Part shown: positions 15,660 to 25,474 of the stretch, piece by piece
How the letters are laid out: every line of letters starts with the position of its first letter
Position numbering within the stretch: position 1 is the stretch's first letter
From: an uncultured Flammeovirgaceae bacterium
GTDB taxonomy: Bacteria; Bacteroidota; Bacteroidia; Cytophagales; Cyclobacteriaceae
Assembly (NCBI GenBank): GCA_913045135.1
Contig: CAJWQD010000001.1
Coordinates: forward strand, 1-64,000
Length of the DNA: 64,000 nucleotides
Direction of reading: 5' to 3'
Made by a program: the position numbers and the translations under genes
Notes under the pieces: model-generated
Told to the model about the DNA's origin: nothing
Seen by the model: only the letters and a program-made list of their open reading frames with translations
Database searches by the model: none

Positions 15660-17777
15660 TCAATTCAGTCTTTCAATCCACTGAGCCATTAAACGAATAG
15701 ACTCTTTGAGATAGGGATCTTTACTCATTTTTACCGAATCTGATTCTGAAAAAAAAAGCTTTGTTTTAACTATTTCTCCATCTAAATTAATTGATGATTT
15801 ATTGGCCTCGGCTTCTCTCTGACGAATCGATAAATTTAATGACATGGACTTATCTTTATTTACTTCTATCTGTTTATTGATATCATTGACCAAATCAATC
15901 AATTGACTATCATCCGCTAAATGTTTTTTATACTCATCATACAGATGATCTATAAGGTTCGATGAAACATAATTGGTAGGTGAAAACAAAGAAGAGTTTA
16001 TCTCATCCCATGGTAAAGCTGACGGACTTGAGCTTTCACCTACTTCATCCGATGTGAAATAAGTAGGAAAGGCTATATCTGGTCTCACGCCAATACGCTG
16101 TGTACTGCTTCCAGAAGCCCTATAAAACTTTGCTAAGGTCATTTTGAGTTGGCCAAGGCTAATTTCTTTATTGTAAAGTTTATCCCTAAGTCCTTTTAAA
16201 TCGCCATTGTTTGAAAATTGATTAACACTAATCAATCGATTGAGATAGTTTAATACGGGACGTTCCAAACTCAGTAAACTTTGAACAGTACCCTTTCCAA
16301 AACTATTTTCACCAAAAACAACACCTCTTTTGTAATCCTGTATAGCTGCCGCAAATATCTCGGAAGCACTGGCGCTATATCTATTTTCTAAGACAGCTAA
16401 GGGACCCGTATACAAGACTCGAGGGTTCTCATCTGACAAAACATCTATAGTTTTATCTGTATTTCGAACCTGAACTATAGGACCTGAAGGAATAAATAAG
16501 CCGGTCAAATCAATTGCTTCATCCAGTGATCCCCCACCGTTATACCTAAGATCGATAACTAAGGCATCCATTCCTACCTTATTGAGACTATCTAATAAAA
16601 TACTCACATCTCGGGTCGTACTTTTATAATTTTGAACCCCCGCACTTCGCTCTTCAAAATCAATATAAAAACTAGGCAACGTAATCACTCCAACATGATA
16701 AGTAATATCATTTTCAAAATAGGAAATAATTTCTCCTTTAGCTGACTCATCTTCTAATTTTATCTTTTCTCTAATCATCCGGACCGTATCGGGAGATGCT
16801 GTCAAATCTCCCTTACTCAAGGTCTGAAGCCTTACTACAGTTCCCTTAGGTCCTCTGATTTTTTGAACTACTTCATCTAATCTCCAGCCTACTACATCTA
16901 CAAATTCTCCGTTATCTCCCTGAGCTACAGCTATAACTTTATCTTTTTCGAAAATTTGCTTACTCTTAAACGCAGGACCTCCAGGTACGACAGAAACAAT
17001 TTGCGTGTAGTCAAGCTGCTGCCCTAATACCGCACCAATACCCTCTAAAGATAAACTCATATTGATTTGAAAATTATCTGAAGTAATTGGTGAAAAATAA
17101 CTCGTATGGGGATCATAGGCCGAGGTTAAGGCATTTAAATAAACTTGAAAAACATCTTCACTCTTATTTTGATACAATGATTTAATCCGTCGCTCGTTTC
17201 GATCTAATAATATTTTCTTTACCTCATCCCAATCTTTATTAGCCAATAATAAGTTTAAAGCCCGGCTCTTCATAATCAGACGCCATCGTTCATTGAGTTC
17301 CTCAGAACTAATGGCCCATTCTATTTCATCAAAATTTAAATTATAATACTCCTCTTTTTCGAAGTCAAAACCTTTTTCTAAAACTTCAGAAATACGCTCA
17401 TATCGATTTAATGCCCGAGATTGGTAGAGATTGAATAATTGAAATCCAAAATCTAATTTTTCTGCTGATAATTCATCATCCAGTTTAAACTTATACTTTT
17501 CAAAATAATCAAAATCTGACTTTAAGAAAAAAACTTTTGAAGGATCTAAACCATCGATATAATTTGCAAAAACGATAGAAGAAAGTGAGTCATTTAACTT
17601 TAATTTTCGATAGTGGTATTTTTCAAGATATGCAGAAGTAATAAATAAAGCTTTTGAATGCTCCGGAAGGGGCATCAAGGTATTTAGTGCTTTCTGTGTG
17701 GAAGGTCGTGATTGAGCATTTATACTATCCAAAAATAAAATTAGGCATCCTAAATAAATCAATAATCTTATATGCAT
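15660..17777 (-). CDS. prc: Carboxy-terminal processing protease (Prc/Tsp, peptidase S41)
   Basis: A periplasmic tail-specific protease of 705 residues, close to the E. coli Prc length. A signal peptide (LLIYLGCLILFLDSINAQS) is followed by an N-terminal helical region. A PDZ domain starts around MSLSLEGIGAVLGQQ and contains VSVVPGGPAF. The S41 catalytic core has the Ser in SASASE and the Lys in SFGKGTVQ, in the same order and spacing as Prc. A DUF3340-type C-terminal extension follows (GVRPDIAFPTYF onward). Prc-type enzymes degrade or mature periplasmic proteins by their C-termini, including cell-wall hydrolases. It is transcribed after the ROK gene with a 35-base gap, possibly together. Confidence 0.94.
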   Translation of the reverse strand: MHIRLLIYLGCLILFLDSINAQSRPSTQKALNTLMPLPEHSKALFITSAYLEKYHYRKLKLNDSLSSIVFANYIDGLDPSKVFFLKSDFDYFEKYKFKLDDELSAEKLDFGFQLFNLYQSRALNRYERISEVLEKGFDFEKEEYYNLNFDEIEWAISSEELNERWRLIMKSRALNLLLANKDWDEVKKILLDRNERRIKSLYQNKSEDVFQVYLNALTSAYDPHTSYFSPITSDNFQINMSLSLEGIGAVLGQQLDYTQIVSVVPGGPAFKSKQIFEKDKVIAVAQGDNGEFVDVVGWRLDEVVQKIRGPKGTVVRLQTLSKGDLTASPDTVRMIREKIKLEDESAKGEIISYFENDITYHVGVITLPSFYIDFEERSAGVQNYKSTTRDVSILLDSLNKVGMDALVIDLRYNGGGSLDEAIDLTGLFIPSGPIVQVRNTDKTIDVLSDENPRVLYTGPLAVLENRYSASASEIFAAAIQDYKRGVVFGENSFGKGTVQSLLSLERPVLNYLNRLISVNQFSNNGDLKGLRDKLYNKEISLGQLKMTLAKFYRASGSSTQRIGVRPDIAFPTYFTSDEVGESSSPSALPWDEINSSLFSPTNYVSSNLIDHLYDEYKKHLADDSQLIDLVNDINKQIEVNKDKSMSLNLSIRQREAEANKSSINLDGEIVKTKLFFSESDSVKMSKDPYLKESIRLMAQWIERLN

Positions 17778-17812
17778 TCAAAAGTAATTTAGAAATAATT
17801 ATTGTTACAAAT

Positions 17813-18775
17813 TTAATGATTGTGTTGATTCCAAACTAAAGCAGCCGCTCCCAAAATCGCGACATTTTTATCTGACATTCCTGAAGGCAATAGCTTTACT
17901 TTACCCTTGTAATGTGGTAAAAGATTATTTTCCAAATGTTTTTGAGCCGGTTCGAAGATCCATTTTCCTGATTTGGCCAACCCTCCCAACAAAAAAATAG
18001 CCTCAGGATGCGAAAACGCCACAAAGTTGGCCAACTGTTCTCCCAAAATTTTACCGGTCATTTCAAAAGCTGCACGAGCAATTTCATCACCATTCTCTGC
18101 TGCCTTAGTTATATACTCACCATGTAAGTTATTAAAAGAATAATTTCTAAGCTCACTATCTAAAATAGAATCTGAAAGCAATTCAAAAATAGTTCGTTTT
18201 AATCCAGTTGATGAAACATAAGCTTCAAGACCACCTTTAATACCTAAACCGTCCAACCTGCCCTCTTTATCAATGGAGATATGACCCAATTCTCCAGCCA
18301 TCGCATCATGTCCATAAATCAATTCCCCATTGGCAAAGATTCCTGATCCGAGACCTGTACCCAATGTGATGACAATAAAATCACGCATCTTTTTGGCATT
18401 CCCATAGACCACTTCCCCAATGGCTGCTGCATTGGCATCATTGGTAATATAAATAGGCACCTTAAAATGAGTCTTTACTTTGCTTGCAAATGGAATAACC
18501 CCTTTCCAATCTAAATTGGCAGCATGCTCGATAGTCCCGCGATAATAATTTGCATTAGGAGCACCAATACCTAGGCCCACAATCTCAAAATCAAAAGAAA
18601 GCTGTTTTTCTAAATATTGAATTTTTGAGGCCAAAACTGACACATAATCATCTACCCTGAGATAACCCCGAGTTTTAAAATCTAAATGAGCATACAATTC
18701 ACCTGCCCTATCAACGAAACCCACCTTTGTCAAGGTGCCACCAATATCAATCCCTATTGCTAATTTTTTTGACAT
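17813..18775 (-). CDS. ROK-family sugar kinase lacking the zinc cysteines
   Basis: A 320-residue ROK protein. The N-terminal phosphate loop GIDIGGTLTKVG, the catalytic Asp113 in TNDANAAA, the glycine-rich LGTGLGSGIF and the GELGH motif (His165) are all in place, so kinase activity is plausible. There is no DNA-binding domain, so it is an enzyme rather than an NagC/Mlc-like repressor. The structural zinc motif of most ROK kinases (CxCGxxGCxE) reads DGLGIKGGLE at 175-184: all three Cys are gone, although the His ligand remains. Glucose, N-acetylglucosamine or another hexose could be the substrate. A NagX-like gene is divergent from it. Confidence 0.88.
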   Translation of the reverse strand: MSKKLAIGIDIGGTLTKVGFVDRAGELYAHLDFKTRGYLRVDDYVSVLASKIQYLEKQLSFDFEIVGLGIGAPNANYYRGTIEHAANLDWKGVIPFASKVKTHFKVPIYITNDANAAAIGEVVYGNAKKMRDFIVITLGTGLGSGIFANGELIYGHDAMAGELGHISIDKEGRLDGLGIKGGLEAYVSSTGLKRTIFELLSDSILDSELRNYSFNNLHGEYITKAAENGDEIARAAFEMTGKILGEQLANFVAFSHPEAIFLLGGLAKSGKWIFEPAQKHLENNLLPHYKGKVKLLPSGMSDKNVAILGAAALVWNQHNH

Positions 18776-19068
18776 CTAATCATTTATCTTAAGAACTAAG
18801 TTGTAATATGCTAATTGTTTGCAAAATTAAGAATTGAAAAAAAGACAAATTGTTATTTTTTATCAAAAAAATATGATAATCAAGTGAAAGTATTAAAAGA
18901 GAAATTAAAGCCCTCTTTTTAAAATCCTTAATTTTAATAAATGAAAGAACCATTATAACTAGATTTTTCTTTAATAAGACAACCCTCGTTGGATAAAATC
19001 AAGTAATAACTCCTATTTACGTGCTTTTAACGGAGAAAATAAATACATTGAAAGGTAAAAAAATTCTA

Positions 19069-20190
19069 ATGTCAGCTGATTCGCCAAAATCCATCTCAAA
19101 CCGCCTAAATTCTTTAGACGCCTTACGTGGATTTGATATGTTTTGGATCATGGGTGCTGAGCATATTGTTCATGCGCTTCACCAGGTAAATCAAAATCCA
19201 GTCTGGAAAACCTTATCTAACCAAATGATACATCCTAATTGGAATGGATTTACTTTTTATGATTTGATATTTCCATTGTTCCTTTTTATTTCAGGTGTAG
19301 CATCTCCCTACTCTAAAGCTAAAGAACTCGAATCGGGAAAATCGAAGGTTAAAGTCATTTTACGAATTATCAAAAGAACCATCATACTTTTTTTACTAGG
19401 ACTAGTGGTCAATCAAGGTATTCATATCATGCCTGTATCAGAAATCAGATTCGGAAGCGTACTCGGTAGGATTGGGATTGCCTATATGTTTGCTAATTTC
19501 ATCTTCCTTTATAGTAAAAAAGACTGGATGAATTATCTCTGGTTTGCAGGTTTATTAATCGGCTATTATTTAATTCTCAAATTCAACTCGGCACCAGGTT
19601 TTCCAACAGGGGATCTTACACAAGAAGGAAACTTCGCTTCTTATCTTGATCGCCTTATAATGCCTGGTAAATTATATTTAGGCAATCACGATCCCGAGGG
19701 CTTGACTTCCTCAGTACCGGCTATCAGTACAGGTATTTTGGGTATTTTAGTGGGCAATTATATTAAAAATAACGAGACAAATCGTATACAAAAATGTCTT
19801 ACACTAGCCATAATTGGAATCGTTTTTATTTTAATTAGCCTCATTTGGAATCTTGATTTTCCAATAAATAAAAATCTTTGGAGTAGTTCGTTTGTTTTAC
19901 TAACAGGCGGTATCAGCATTTTACTCTTCACCCTTTTCTATTATATTATTGATATCAAAGGTTATCAAAAATGGGCTTACTTCTTTAAAGTTATAGGCGT
20001 TAATTCTATCCTCATCTACATATCTGGTACTTTTATTGACTGGGAATACACTACCCAAGGCTTATTTGGGTGGATAGGCGAGTGGATTGGTAATCCTTGG
20101 AGTATTGTGGTTATGTCTGTATTATACTTATTAGTAAAATGGGGGTTTCTAAATGCCCTTTACAAAATGAAAATTTTCTTGAAAGTATAG
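19069..20190 (+). CDS. NagX/HGSNAT-like integral membrane acyltransferase
   Basis: A polytopic inner-membrane protein of the heparan-alpha-glucosaminide acetyltransferase-like family (YeiB/NagX, DUF5009). The hallmark N-terminal segment NRLNSLDALRGFDMFWIMGA is followed by FTFYDLIFPLFLFISGV with its conserved Asp, and by about 10 hydrophobic spans. Bacterial NagX genes often accompany N-acetylglucosamine use, which fits the neighbouring ROK kinase, but the acyl acceptor is unproven. I chose ATG 19069 because it places NRLNSLDALRG close to the N-terminus as in homologues. An in-frame GTG at 19021 would add 16 residues without family support. Confidence 0.85.
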   Translation: MSADSPKSISNRLNSLDALRGFDMFWIMGAEHIVHALHQVNQNPVWKTLSNQMIHPNWNGFTFYDLIFPLFLFISGVASPYSKAKELESGKSKVKVILRIIKRTIILFLLGLVVNQGIHIMPVSEIRFGSVLGRIGIAYMFANFIFLYSKKDWMNYLWFAGLLIGYYLILKFNSAPGFPTGDLTQEGNFASYLDRLIMPGKLYLGNHDPEGLTSSVPAISTGILGILVGNYIKNNETNRIQKCLTLAIIGIVFILISLIWNLDFPINKNLWSSSFVLLTGGISILLFTLFYYIIDIKGYQKWAYFFKVIGVNSILIYISGTFIDWEYTTQGLFGWIGEWIGNPWSIVVMSVLYLLVKWGFLNALYKMKIFLKV

Positions 20191-20325
20191 TAAAAAAAAC
20201 AATCATCTTACTACATAAATATGAATGGAAAAGCAAAGGTCCAATTTTACTCAACAATACTAGGCCTTGCTCATGCACATAATATAGTGAATTAAATGTC
20301 TGAAACTAACAAAGGTTCTAATAAA

Positions 20326-20736
20326 TCAATTCAAAGAAGACTCTACGACAATTGAAACGTCAAGTAATTTTGAAATTGGACAATTTAAACGTGCATCTTC
20401 AACCAAATCATTAAAGGTCTGTTGATCAATTTTGGGTACCACTGCTTTGACTACCAATCGAGACTCATTGATTACAAAATCTTCCATTTTTATAGCACAT
20501 TGAACATCCAACTTAGCTGGAGGAAAATCATGCTCTGATAAATTAAAACTCAACTGCATAGAAAAGCAAGCTGCATGCGCAGCAGCAATCAATTCCTCAG
20601 GACTTCCACCTGAAGCACCTTCGAATCTTGATTTTGATGTATACCTCACATCGTTTAATAAATCGCTTTCTGTAGACATCACTCCGTGTCCCTCAAGTCC
20701 ATTTCCTAGCCAAATAGCCTTTGCTTTTTTAATCAT
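20326..20736 (-). CDS. OsmC-family peroxiredoxin
   Basis: A 136-residue OsmC/Ohr-family protein that reduces organic hydroperoxides with two cysteines. The peroxidatic Cys lies in AAHAACFSMQLSF and the resolving Cys in ARLNCPISKLL, at the expected distance. The GGSPEELIAAAHAACF stretch is diagnostic of the OsmC rather than the Ohr branch. The protein is cytosolic with no signal peptide. It is a single gene, with a short gap to the end of the acyltransferase and an AT-rich gap upstream. Confidence 0.92.
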   Translation of the reverse strand: MIKKAKAIWLGNGLEGHGVMSTESDLLNDVRYTSKSRFEGASGGSPEELIAAAHAACFSMQLSFNLSEHDFPPAKLDVQCAIKMEDFVINESRLVVKAVVPKIDQQTFNDLVEDARLNCPISKLLDVSIVVESSLN

Positions 20737-21124
20737 AATTTTTGCAATTAGATGGTAAACTTAAGAAAATCAAATGCAAGTAAGGGAAGAAAATAAAAAA
20801 ATTAATGACCTAGTCATAAGTATTAAGTTTAAACATATCTTTGGATTCGTACAAATCAAAAAAATCGACATTCATTCATTTTGATAAATAATTATAATTC
20901 TACAATCTATGCTTAAATTTTATGTTTCATTTATCAGCTTTACTTAAAAAAAAAAGAGCCATAATAGGAAAGTAATTTCTTTATAAGATTAATTATTTAT
21001 TATTTATTTTGGATTAAAGATTCTTTTAGTTTAGCTATTTAACAAGACAAAAATAAATTATATCTTTAATAAGTTAAAAGCAAAATAAATACTACCAAAT
21101 TTTGCCATGTAAAATCAAAAACTG
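20737..21124. other. 388-bp AT-rich intergenic region, divergent promoters
   Basis: Lies between the divergent osmC-like and esterase genes. Stops occur in all frames. I see no strong palindrome, RNA gene or repeat; it probably just holds the two promoters. Confidence 0.4.
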
Positions 21125-22843
21125 ATGTTTAAATTAATATCGATTACATTATTGAGCGTATTTATTTTGGGATGTGAGCAAAATAATGAGGTGATGATCG
21201 AGGTCACCTATGATCCTACACTAGGTACTGATGGTTTTAACGGAAGGCTTTTGGTTATGGTTACAAAAGATACTATTACTGAACCCCGATTTCAAATCAA
21301 TGATTCGGATCAAACTGGAGTAATAACTGGTAAAGATGTTCAGCACTGGTCACCCCTTACATCAGAGTTTTTCAGCAAAAATACCCCAGCCTATCCTATT
21401 ACAAAAATTGGAGACCTTGAGACGGGAGACTACTTTATTCAGGCCCTTTTACATAAATATGAAACTTTTCAATTAGCAAATGGTCATACTTTGCAGCTGC
21501 CAAAGGATCAAGGTGAGGGACAACATTGGAACATTAGTCCAAAAAATATCTATAGTAAACCCATTAAAATCAGCATAGGTAAAAAAAATGATCCAATCAA
21601 AATATCCCTAACCGAAGAAATACCTCCCATAACTGCTATAGAAGATTCTGAATATATTAAACATATCAAAATTAAGAGTGAGCTCCTCACTCAGTTCTGG
21701 GGAAGGCCAATGTACCTGCAGGCCAACGTATTATTACCAAAAGGGTTTTCAAAAAATAATACAACCAGCTATCCCTTAATGATTTTTCACGGACACTTCC
21801 CAAAAACTATAGGTGGATTTAGAACTGACCCACCAACCTCCCCAAAAGAAGATACCATTTATAATAGTCGATTTGGCATTACAGGTTATCGATATATTCA
21901 AGAAAAAGAGGCTTACGACTTTTATCAGCAATGGATATCAAAAGATTTTCCTCGTTTTTTAATCTTAGAAATACAGCACCAAAATCCCTACTATGATGAT
22001 TCATATGCAGTTAATTCAGCTAACCTTGGGCCTTACGGAGATGCCATCACTTATGAACTTATTCCCCACATTGAGAAACTATTTAATGGTGTAGGAAAAG
22101 GCTGGGGACGTTTTCTTTACGGAGGTTCTACTGGTGGTTGGGAAGCTTTAGCGGTACAAGTATTTTATCCTAATGAATATAACGGTTGTTTTGCAGCATG
22201 TCCTGATCCCATAGACTTTAGGGCATACACTGTAGTAGATATTTACAAGGATGATAACGCCTATTACACCGAAGGTCCGTTCAAACAAACTTTAAGGGCA
22301 GGTATTCGTGATGGTAAAGGACATCTCAAAGCCTATTTAAAAGATATGAACCGTCGTGAGTATATTCTCGGAAACAAGAGTCGCTCTGGTGATCAATGGG
22401 ACATATGGCAAGCCGTTTATTCACCTGTTGGATCAGATGGATACCCAAAGCCTATTTGGAACAAACTCACGGGTAAGATTGATCGAGAAGTAGCTAATTA
22501 TTGGAAAGAAAATTATGATTTACGCTACATCATGGAAAGAGACTGGGATCAAATAGGCCATGATCTTAAAGGAAAAATTCATATCTATTGTGGTGATATG
22601 GATAACTACTATCTCAATAATGCGGTAGTTTTAACTGAAAAATTCTTAGAAAGTACTACTCAACCCTATTACGCTGGAGAGATTGCTTATGGCAATAACC
22701 AAGAACACTGCTGGAATGGAGATCAAAAAAACCCAAATTATATCTCAAGACTTCGATATAATACCTTCTTTTTGGATAAAATAAAAGGTCGATTAAAAGT
22801 ATCAGCACCCAAAGTACATAACCTTGAAAATTGGGAACTTTAA
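21125..22843 (+). CDS. Esterase-fold (alpha/beta hydrolase) lipoprotein
   Basis: A 572-residue secreted lipoprotein: signal SITLLSVFILGC with Cys17 as the lipidation site. Residues up to about 180 are a beta-rich segment; from about 195 an esterase-D-like alpha/beta hydrolase begins (MYLQANVLLPKGFSKNN). The nucleophile elbow GGSTGG places Ser335. A likely acid is in YCGDMDNYYLNNA and the His in NNQEHCWNGD near the C-terminus. Homologous proteins act on ester-linked substituents of polysaccharides or on ferric siderophores; neither is supported by neighbours. No operon partner is evident, since the next gene is a minus-strand pseudogene. Confidence 0.78.
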   Translation: MFKLISITLLSVFILGCEQNNEVMIEVTYDPTLGTDGFNGRLLVMVTKDTITEPRFQINDSDQTGVITGKDVQHWSPLTSEFFSKNTPAYPITKIGDLETGDYFIQALLHKYETFQLANGHTLQLPKDQGEGQHWNISPKNIYSKPIKISIGKKNDPIKISLTEEIPPITAIEDSEYIKHIKIKSELLTQFWGRPMYLQANVLLPKGFSKNNTTSYPLMIFHGHFPKTIGGFRTDPPTSPKEDTIYNSRFGITGYRYIQEKEAYDFYQQWISKDFPRFLILEIQHQNPYYDDSYAVNSANLGPYGDAITYELIPHIEKLFNGVGKGWGRFLYGGSTGGWEALAVQVFYPNEYNGCFAACPDPIDFRAYTVVDIYKDDNAYYTEGPFKQTLRAGIRDGKGHLKAYLKDMNRREYILGNKSRSGDQWDIWQAVYSPVGSDGYPKPIWNKLTGKIDREVANYWKENYDLRYIMERDWDQIGHDLKGKIHIYCGDMDNYYLNNAVVLTEKFLESTTQPYYAGEIAYGNNQEHCWNGDQKNPNYISRLRYNTFFLDKIKGRLKVSAPKVHNLENWEL

Positions 22844-22931
22844 AAAAAGTCATAATTGAACAAAGAATTATTCAGTACGAAAATCCGAAAGTGGAAAGAA
22901 ATTGGTATTTATTGAACTCGATTAGGCATAC

Positions 22932-23698
22932 TTAAAAATTCCCGATCCATCGAATTACATTGGTAATTAACTGCTGAAAATTCTCATGTTTAAAGGTGAT
23001 AGATGAACGTCCCAATGCCTTATAAAAAACTTTACCCATTTTTTGATCATGAACCAGACAATCGGGTGATCTTTTCCCATACCCCATTTTTTTTATCCTT
23101 TACTAAAAAACCAATGTTCCCAGTTGCATTGTGAGCAGTTTCATCTGCAGTATATAATACTGAACTCGTTTGCGTTCTGGGATTGTCATAAAACAATACC
23201 ATTAATCGGCCAAATCAAAAGTATCCATTAAACCATTAGACAACTGATGCTTCTCAGCGTCCATGTCTAAATACAAAATTGCAGTATCTAAAGATCGACC
23301 TATATTATGATACGAAAAATGAGCCTGAAGAACCTCATTCTCGTACCATGCCCATTGATGAGAATCATCTCCGGCTGCATGAATACATATAAATCCTCCA
23401 CCACTCTCAATCCAGTTTTCGAAGATAATCCGCTGATCATCTGTCAAAACTTTGCCACTGGTATTGTTCCATATCACTACTTGAATAAGAGCTAATTGAT
23501 TTTCATTAAACACGCCGCATCTTCAGTTACAAAAATTTTCCAACTATTTTGATTACCAATATGCTCATAGACCTTTAGCGATACCTCAATGACCGAAGAA
23601 TGCCTAAATCCATTTGCTTTTGAAAATACCTATGAATAAAGTAAGACATAAAAAAAACCTAAGAAACAACAAAAAAAATATTTAAATATTTTTTTCAT
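22932..23698 (-). pseudogene. Decayed ThuA-domain protein
   Basis: A complete ThuA-like gene can be followed in pieces. First is ATG at 23698 with a signal sequence (KYFFCCFLGFFYVLLYS), TAG, then VFSKANGFRHSSVIEVSLKV and FVTEDAA. A frameshift near 23520 leads into NENQLALIQVVIWNNTSGKV and GGGFICIHAAGDDSHQWAWY. At DTFDLAD a TAA (23202-23204) and a shift lead to MVLFYDNPRTQTSSVLYTAD. Another shift leads to DCLVHDQKMGKVFYKALGRS and a normal end, FQQLITNVIRWIGNF. ThuA folds are class I glutamine-amidotransferase-like, usually secreted and linked to sugar metabolism in this phylum. Two stops and at least three shifts rule out function. Confidence 0.88.
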
Positions 23699-23952
23699 AC
23701 CAAAACAAGTAATGAATTAATGATAAGATTTAATAGAACAAGAGAAATTAAGGATCAAAAGCCTCATAAGATCGTTTATTGTAAAGATTCCTTTTTTTTT
23801 TCAAACGCAAAATAAAGTTAGATGCCAAAACTAAAATTCAGCTTTGAACAAAAAAGAATGGATAAGTCACCATGGAATTTACTCGGCCGAATACACTTCT
23901 AAAGTGTACGAAATTAAGTCTAATCCCGTTTAAAAGCGATATTTTACTAAAT

Positions 23953-24375
23953 TTAAAAAATATCATATTGACTTTGGCTGATCGCGCGCTGTGTCAATAA
24001 GCTTTGCTGAAACTTTTGACTTATATTTTTATCCTCTATTAATAATTTTAATCGCCATGAATGACAATAAAGCTGTAAGTAATCCATCCCTTTAAATATG
24101 GAAATGTGCCGATAGGGAAATGCCAACACTATTGATTCCTCACTGACGTTCAACCAAATCAGAAGACCTTTCTTTCGAATCTCAATTTTACAATTAAATA
24201 TTTCAGATTGTTTGTTTATGATAGCTATGATTTCTTCATCAGCATCTATTAAGGTAAATACCTGTAAGCCAGGATTCATCGGACTGATAATGTCTGGAGA
24301 AACTAAGGTACTTCCTACCAAGTCTCTTATCTGATTAAGCATTGCCGTATCCGGATTTGAAAGATTAAAAAACAT
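23953..24375 (-). CDS. Hypothetical protein, 140 residues
   Basis: I do not recognise this protein. It has no signal peptide or membrane span. The N-terminal half has alternating strands (LQVFTLIDADEEIIAIINKQ and CKIEIRKKGLLIWLNVSEE), followed by IVLAFPYRHISIFKGMDYLQ. This is compatible with a small alpha/beta or barrel fold such as a sensory or PH-like domain. Codon use is like its neighbours, and the frame is closed by stops well outside. Position between a pseudogene and a divergent oxygenase gives no functional clue. Confidence 0.55.
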   Translation of the reverse strand: MFFNLSNPDTAMLNQIRDLVGSTLVSPDIISPMNPGLQVFTLIDADEEIIAIINKQSEIFNCKIEIRKKGLLIWLNVSEESIVLAFPYRHISIFKGMDYLQLYCHSWRLKLLIEDKNISQKFQQSLLTQRAISQSQYDIF

Positions 24376-24480
24376 ACCCTTTGCAAAAAAAATACCTAAC
24401 CCTGATAACTCAAAAATATATGCTCAAATATTTGAAGTATTAAACAATCCAAACTTTTTTATCCTTACAATCTCTGAAAA

Positions 24481-24488
24481 TATATTTG
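24481..24488 (+). promoter_or_regulatory. Bacteroidota -7 promoter box for the oxygenase gene
   Basis: TATATTTG fits TAnnTTTG exactly and lies 29 bases before the ATG at 24518, so the predicted leader is about 20-25 bases. No convincing -33 TTTG was found at the expected spacing. Confidence 0.4.
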
Positions 24489-24517
24489 AAATCTATATTT
24501 TAATTAATTTTACTGTC

Positions 24518-25474
24518 ATGACATCAAAAGCGCACATTACAACAGTAAATTATCAAGATTTTATCTCAAACGATTCAGAAAGGAAATTAGACTTTATAAC
24601 AAATTTAGGAAAATCATTTGCTGAAATTGGATTTGTTGCGGTTAGTAATCATGGAGTGACGGCAGCTTTACGCTATGAACTGTATAGTGCTTCTAGAAAA
24701 TTCTTTGAGCTACCTGACCAAGTCAAAGCTAAATATGAATTTCCAGAATTGGCAGGTCAAAGAGGATACATTGGTAAATTTAAAGAAACAGCCAAAGATT
24801 CTAAAAACCCAGATATGAAAGAATTTTATCATGTTGGTCAACAAAATCAAGAATCTATTGACCTCGACTATCCTATCAACATTTGGCCTGAGGAAGTGCC
24901 AGAACTGAAAGATATTAGCATACGTATTTATCAAATTTTTGAAGAAATAGGGCAGACATTGCTTCAGGCTATTGCATTATATTTAAACCTTTCAGAAAAA
25001 TTTTTTGATCAAAAAATATATCTAGGTAACTCTATCTTGAGATTGCTTCATTACTTTCCAGTAGAAGACATTTCAGATATCCCAGAAGGCTCTGTTCGAG
25101 CAGCTGCACATGAAGATATAAATTTAATTACCTTACTTATGGGAGCAAGCGCTGAAGGATTGCAGGTCAAGACCAAAACGGGTCAATGGATTAATGTCAA
25201 TCCTCTAGCTAATCAGATTGTTGTAAATATTGGTGATATGCTTCAGCGACTGACCAATGGCAGACTGTTATCAACCAGCCACCGAGTGATTAATAAAAAT
25301 CCACTTTTAATGAAAAAATCAAGATATTCAATCCCATTTTTCCTTCATCCAATTCCAAGTATGGATTTAAGTGCTCTCCCCAATACCATAAATGAAAACC
25401 AGCCAAAAAAATTTAAAGATATAACTGCAGGTGTTTATTTAGAAGAGCGCATCAAAGAATTAGGTCTGAGATAA
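24518..25474 (+). CDS. 2-oxoglutarate/Fe(II)-dependent oxygenase, isopenicillin N synthase family
   Basis: A 318-residue cytosolic non-haem iron oxygenase. The N-terminal DIOX_N region is seen in FAEIGFVAVSNHGV and the FELPDQVKAKYEFPE stretch. The double-stranded beta-helix core holds the iron facial triad: His and Asp in AAHEDINLITLL and the distal His in STSHRVI. The 2-oxoglutarate-binding RxS motif is RYSIPFF. Family members hydroxylate, desaturate or cyclise small molecules. There is no biosynthetic cluster around it, so the substrate is unknown. A TATATTTG promoter box lies just upstream. Confidence 0.9.
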   Translation: MTSKAHITTVNYQDFISNDSERKLDFITNLGKSFAEIGFVAVSNHGVTAALRYELYSASRKFFELPDQVKAKYEFPELAGQRGYIGKFKETAKDSKNPDMKEFYHVGQQNQESIDLDYPINIWPEEVPELKDISIRIYQIFEEIGQTLLQAIALYLNLSEKFFDQKIYLGNSILRLLHYFPVEDISDIPEGSVRAAAHEDINLITLLMGASAEGLQVKTKTGQWINVNPLANQIVVNIGDMLQRLTNGRLLSTSHRVINKNPLLMKKSRYSIPFFLHPIPSMDLSALPNTINENQPKKFKDITAGVYLEERIKELGLR

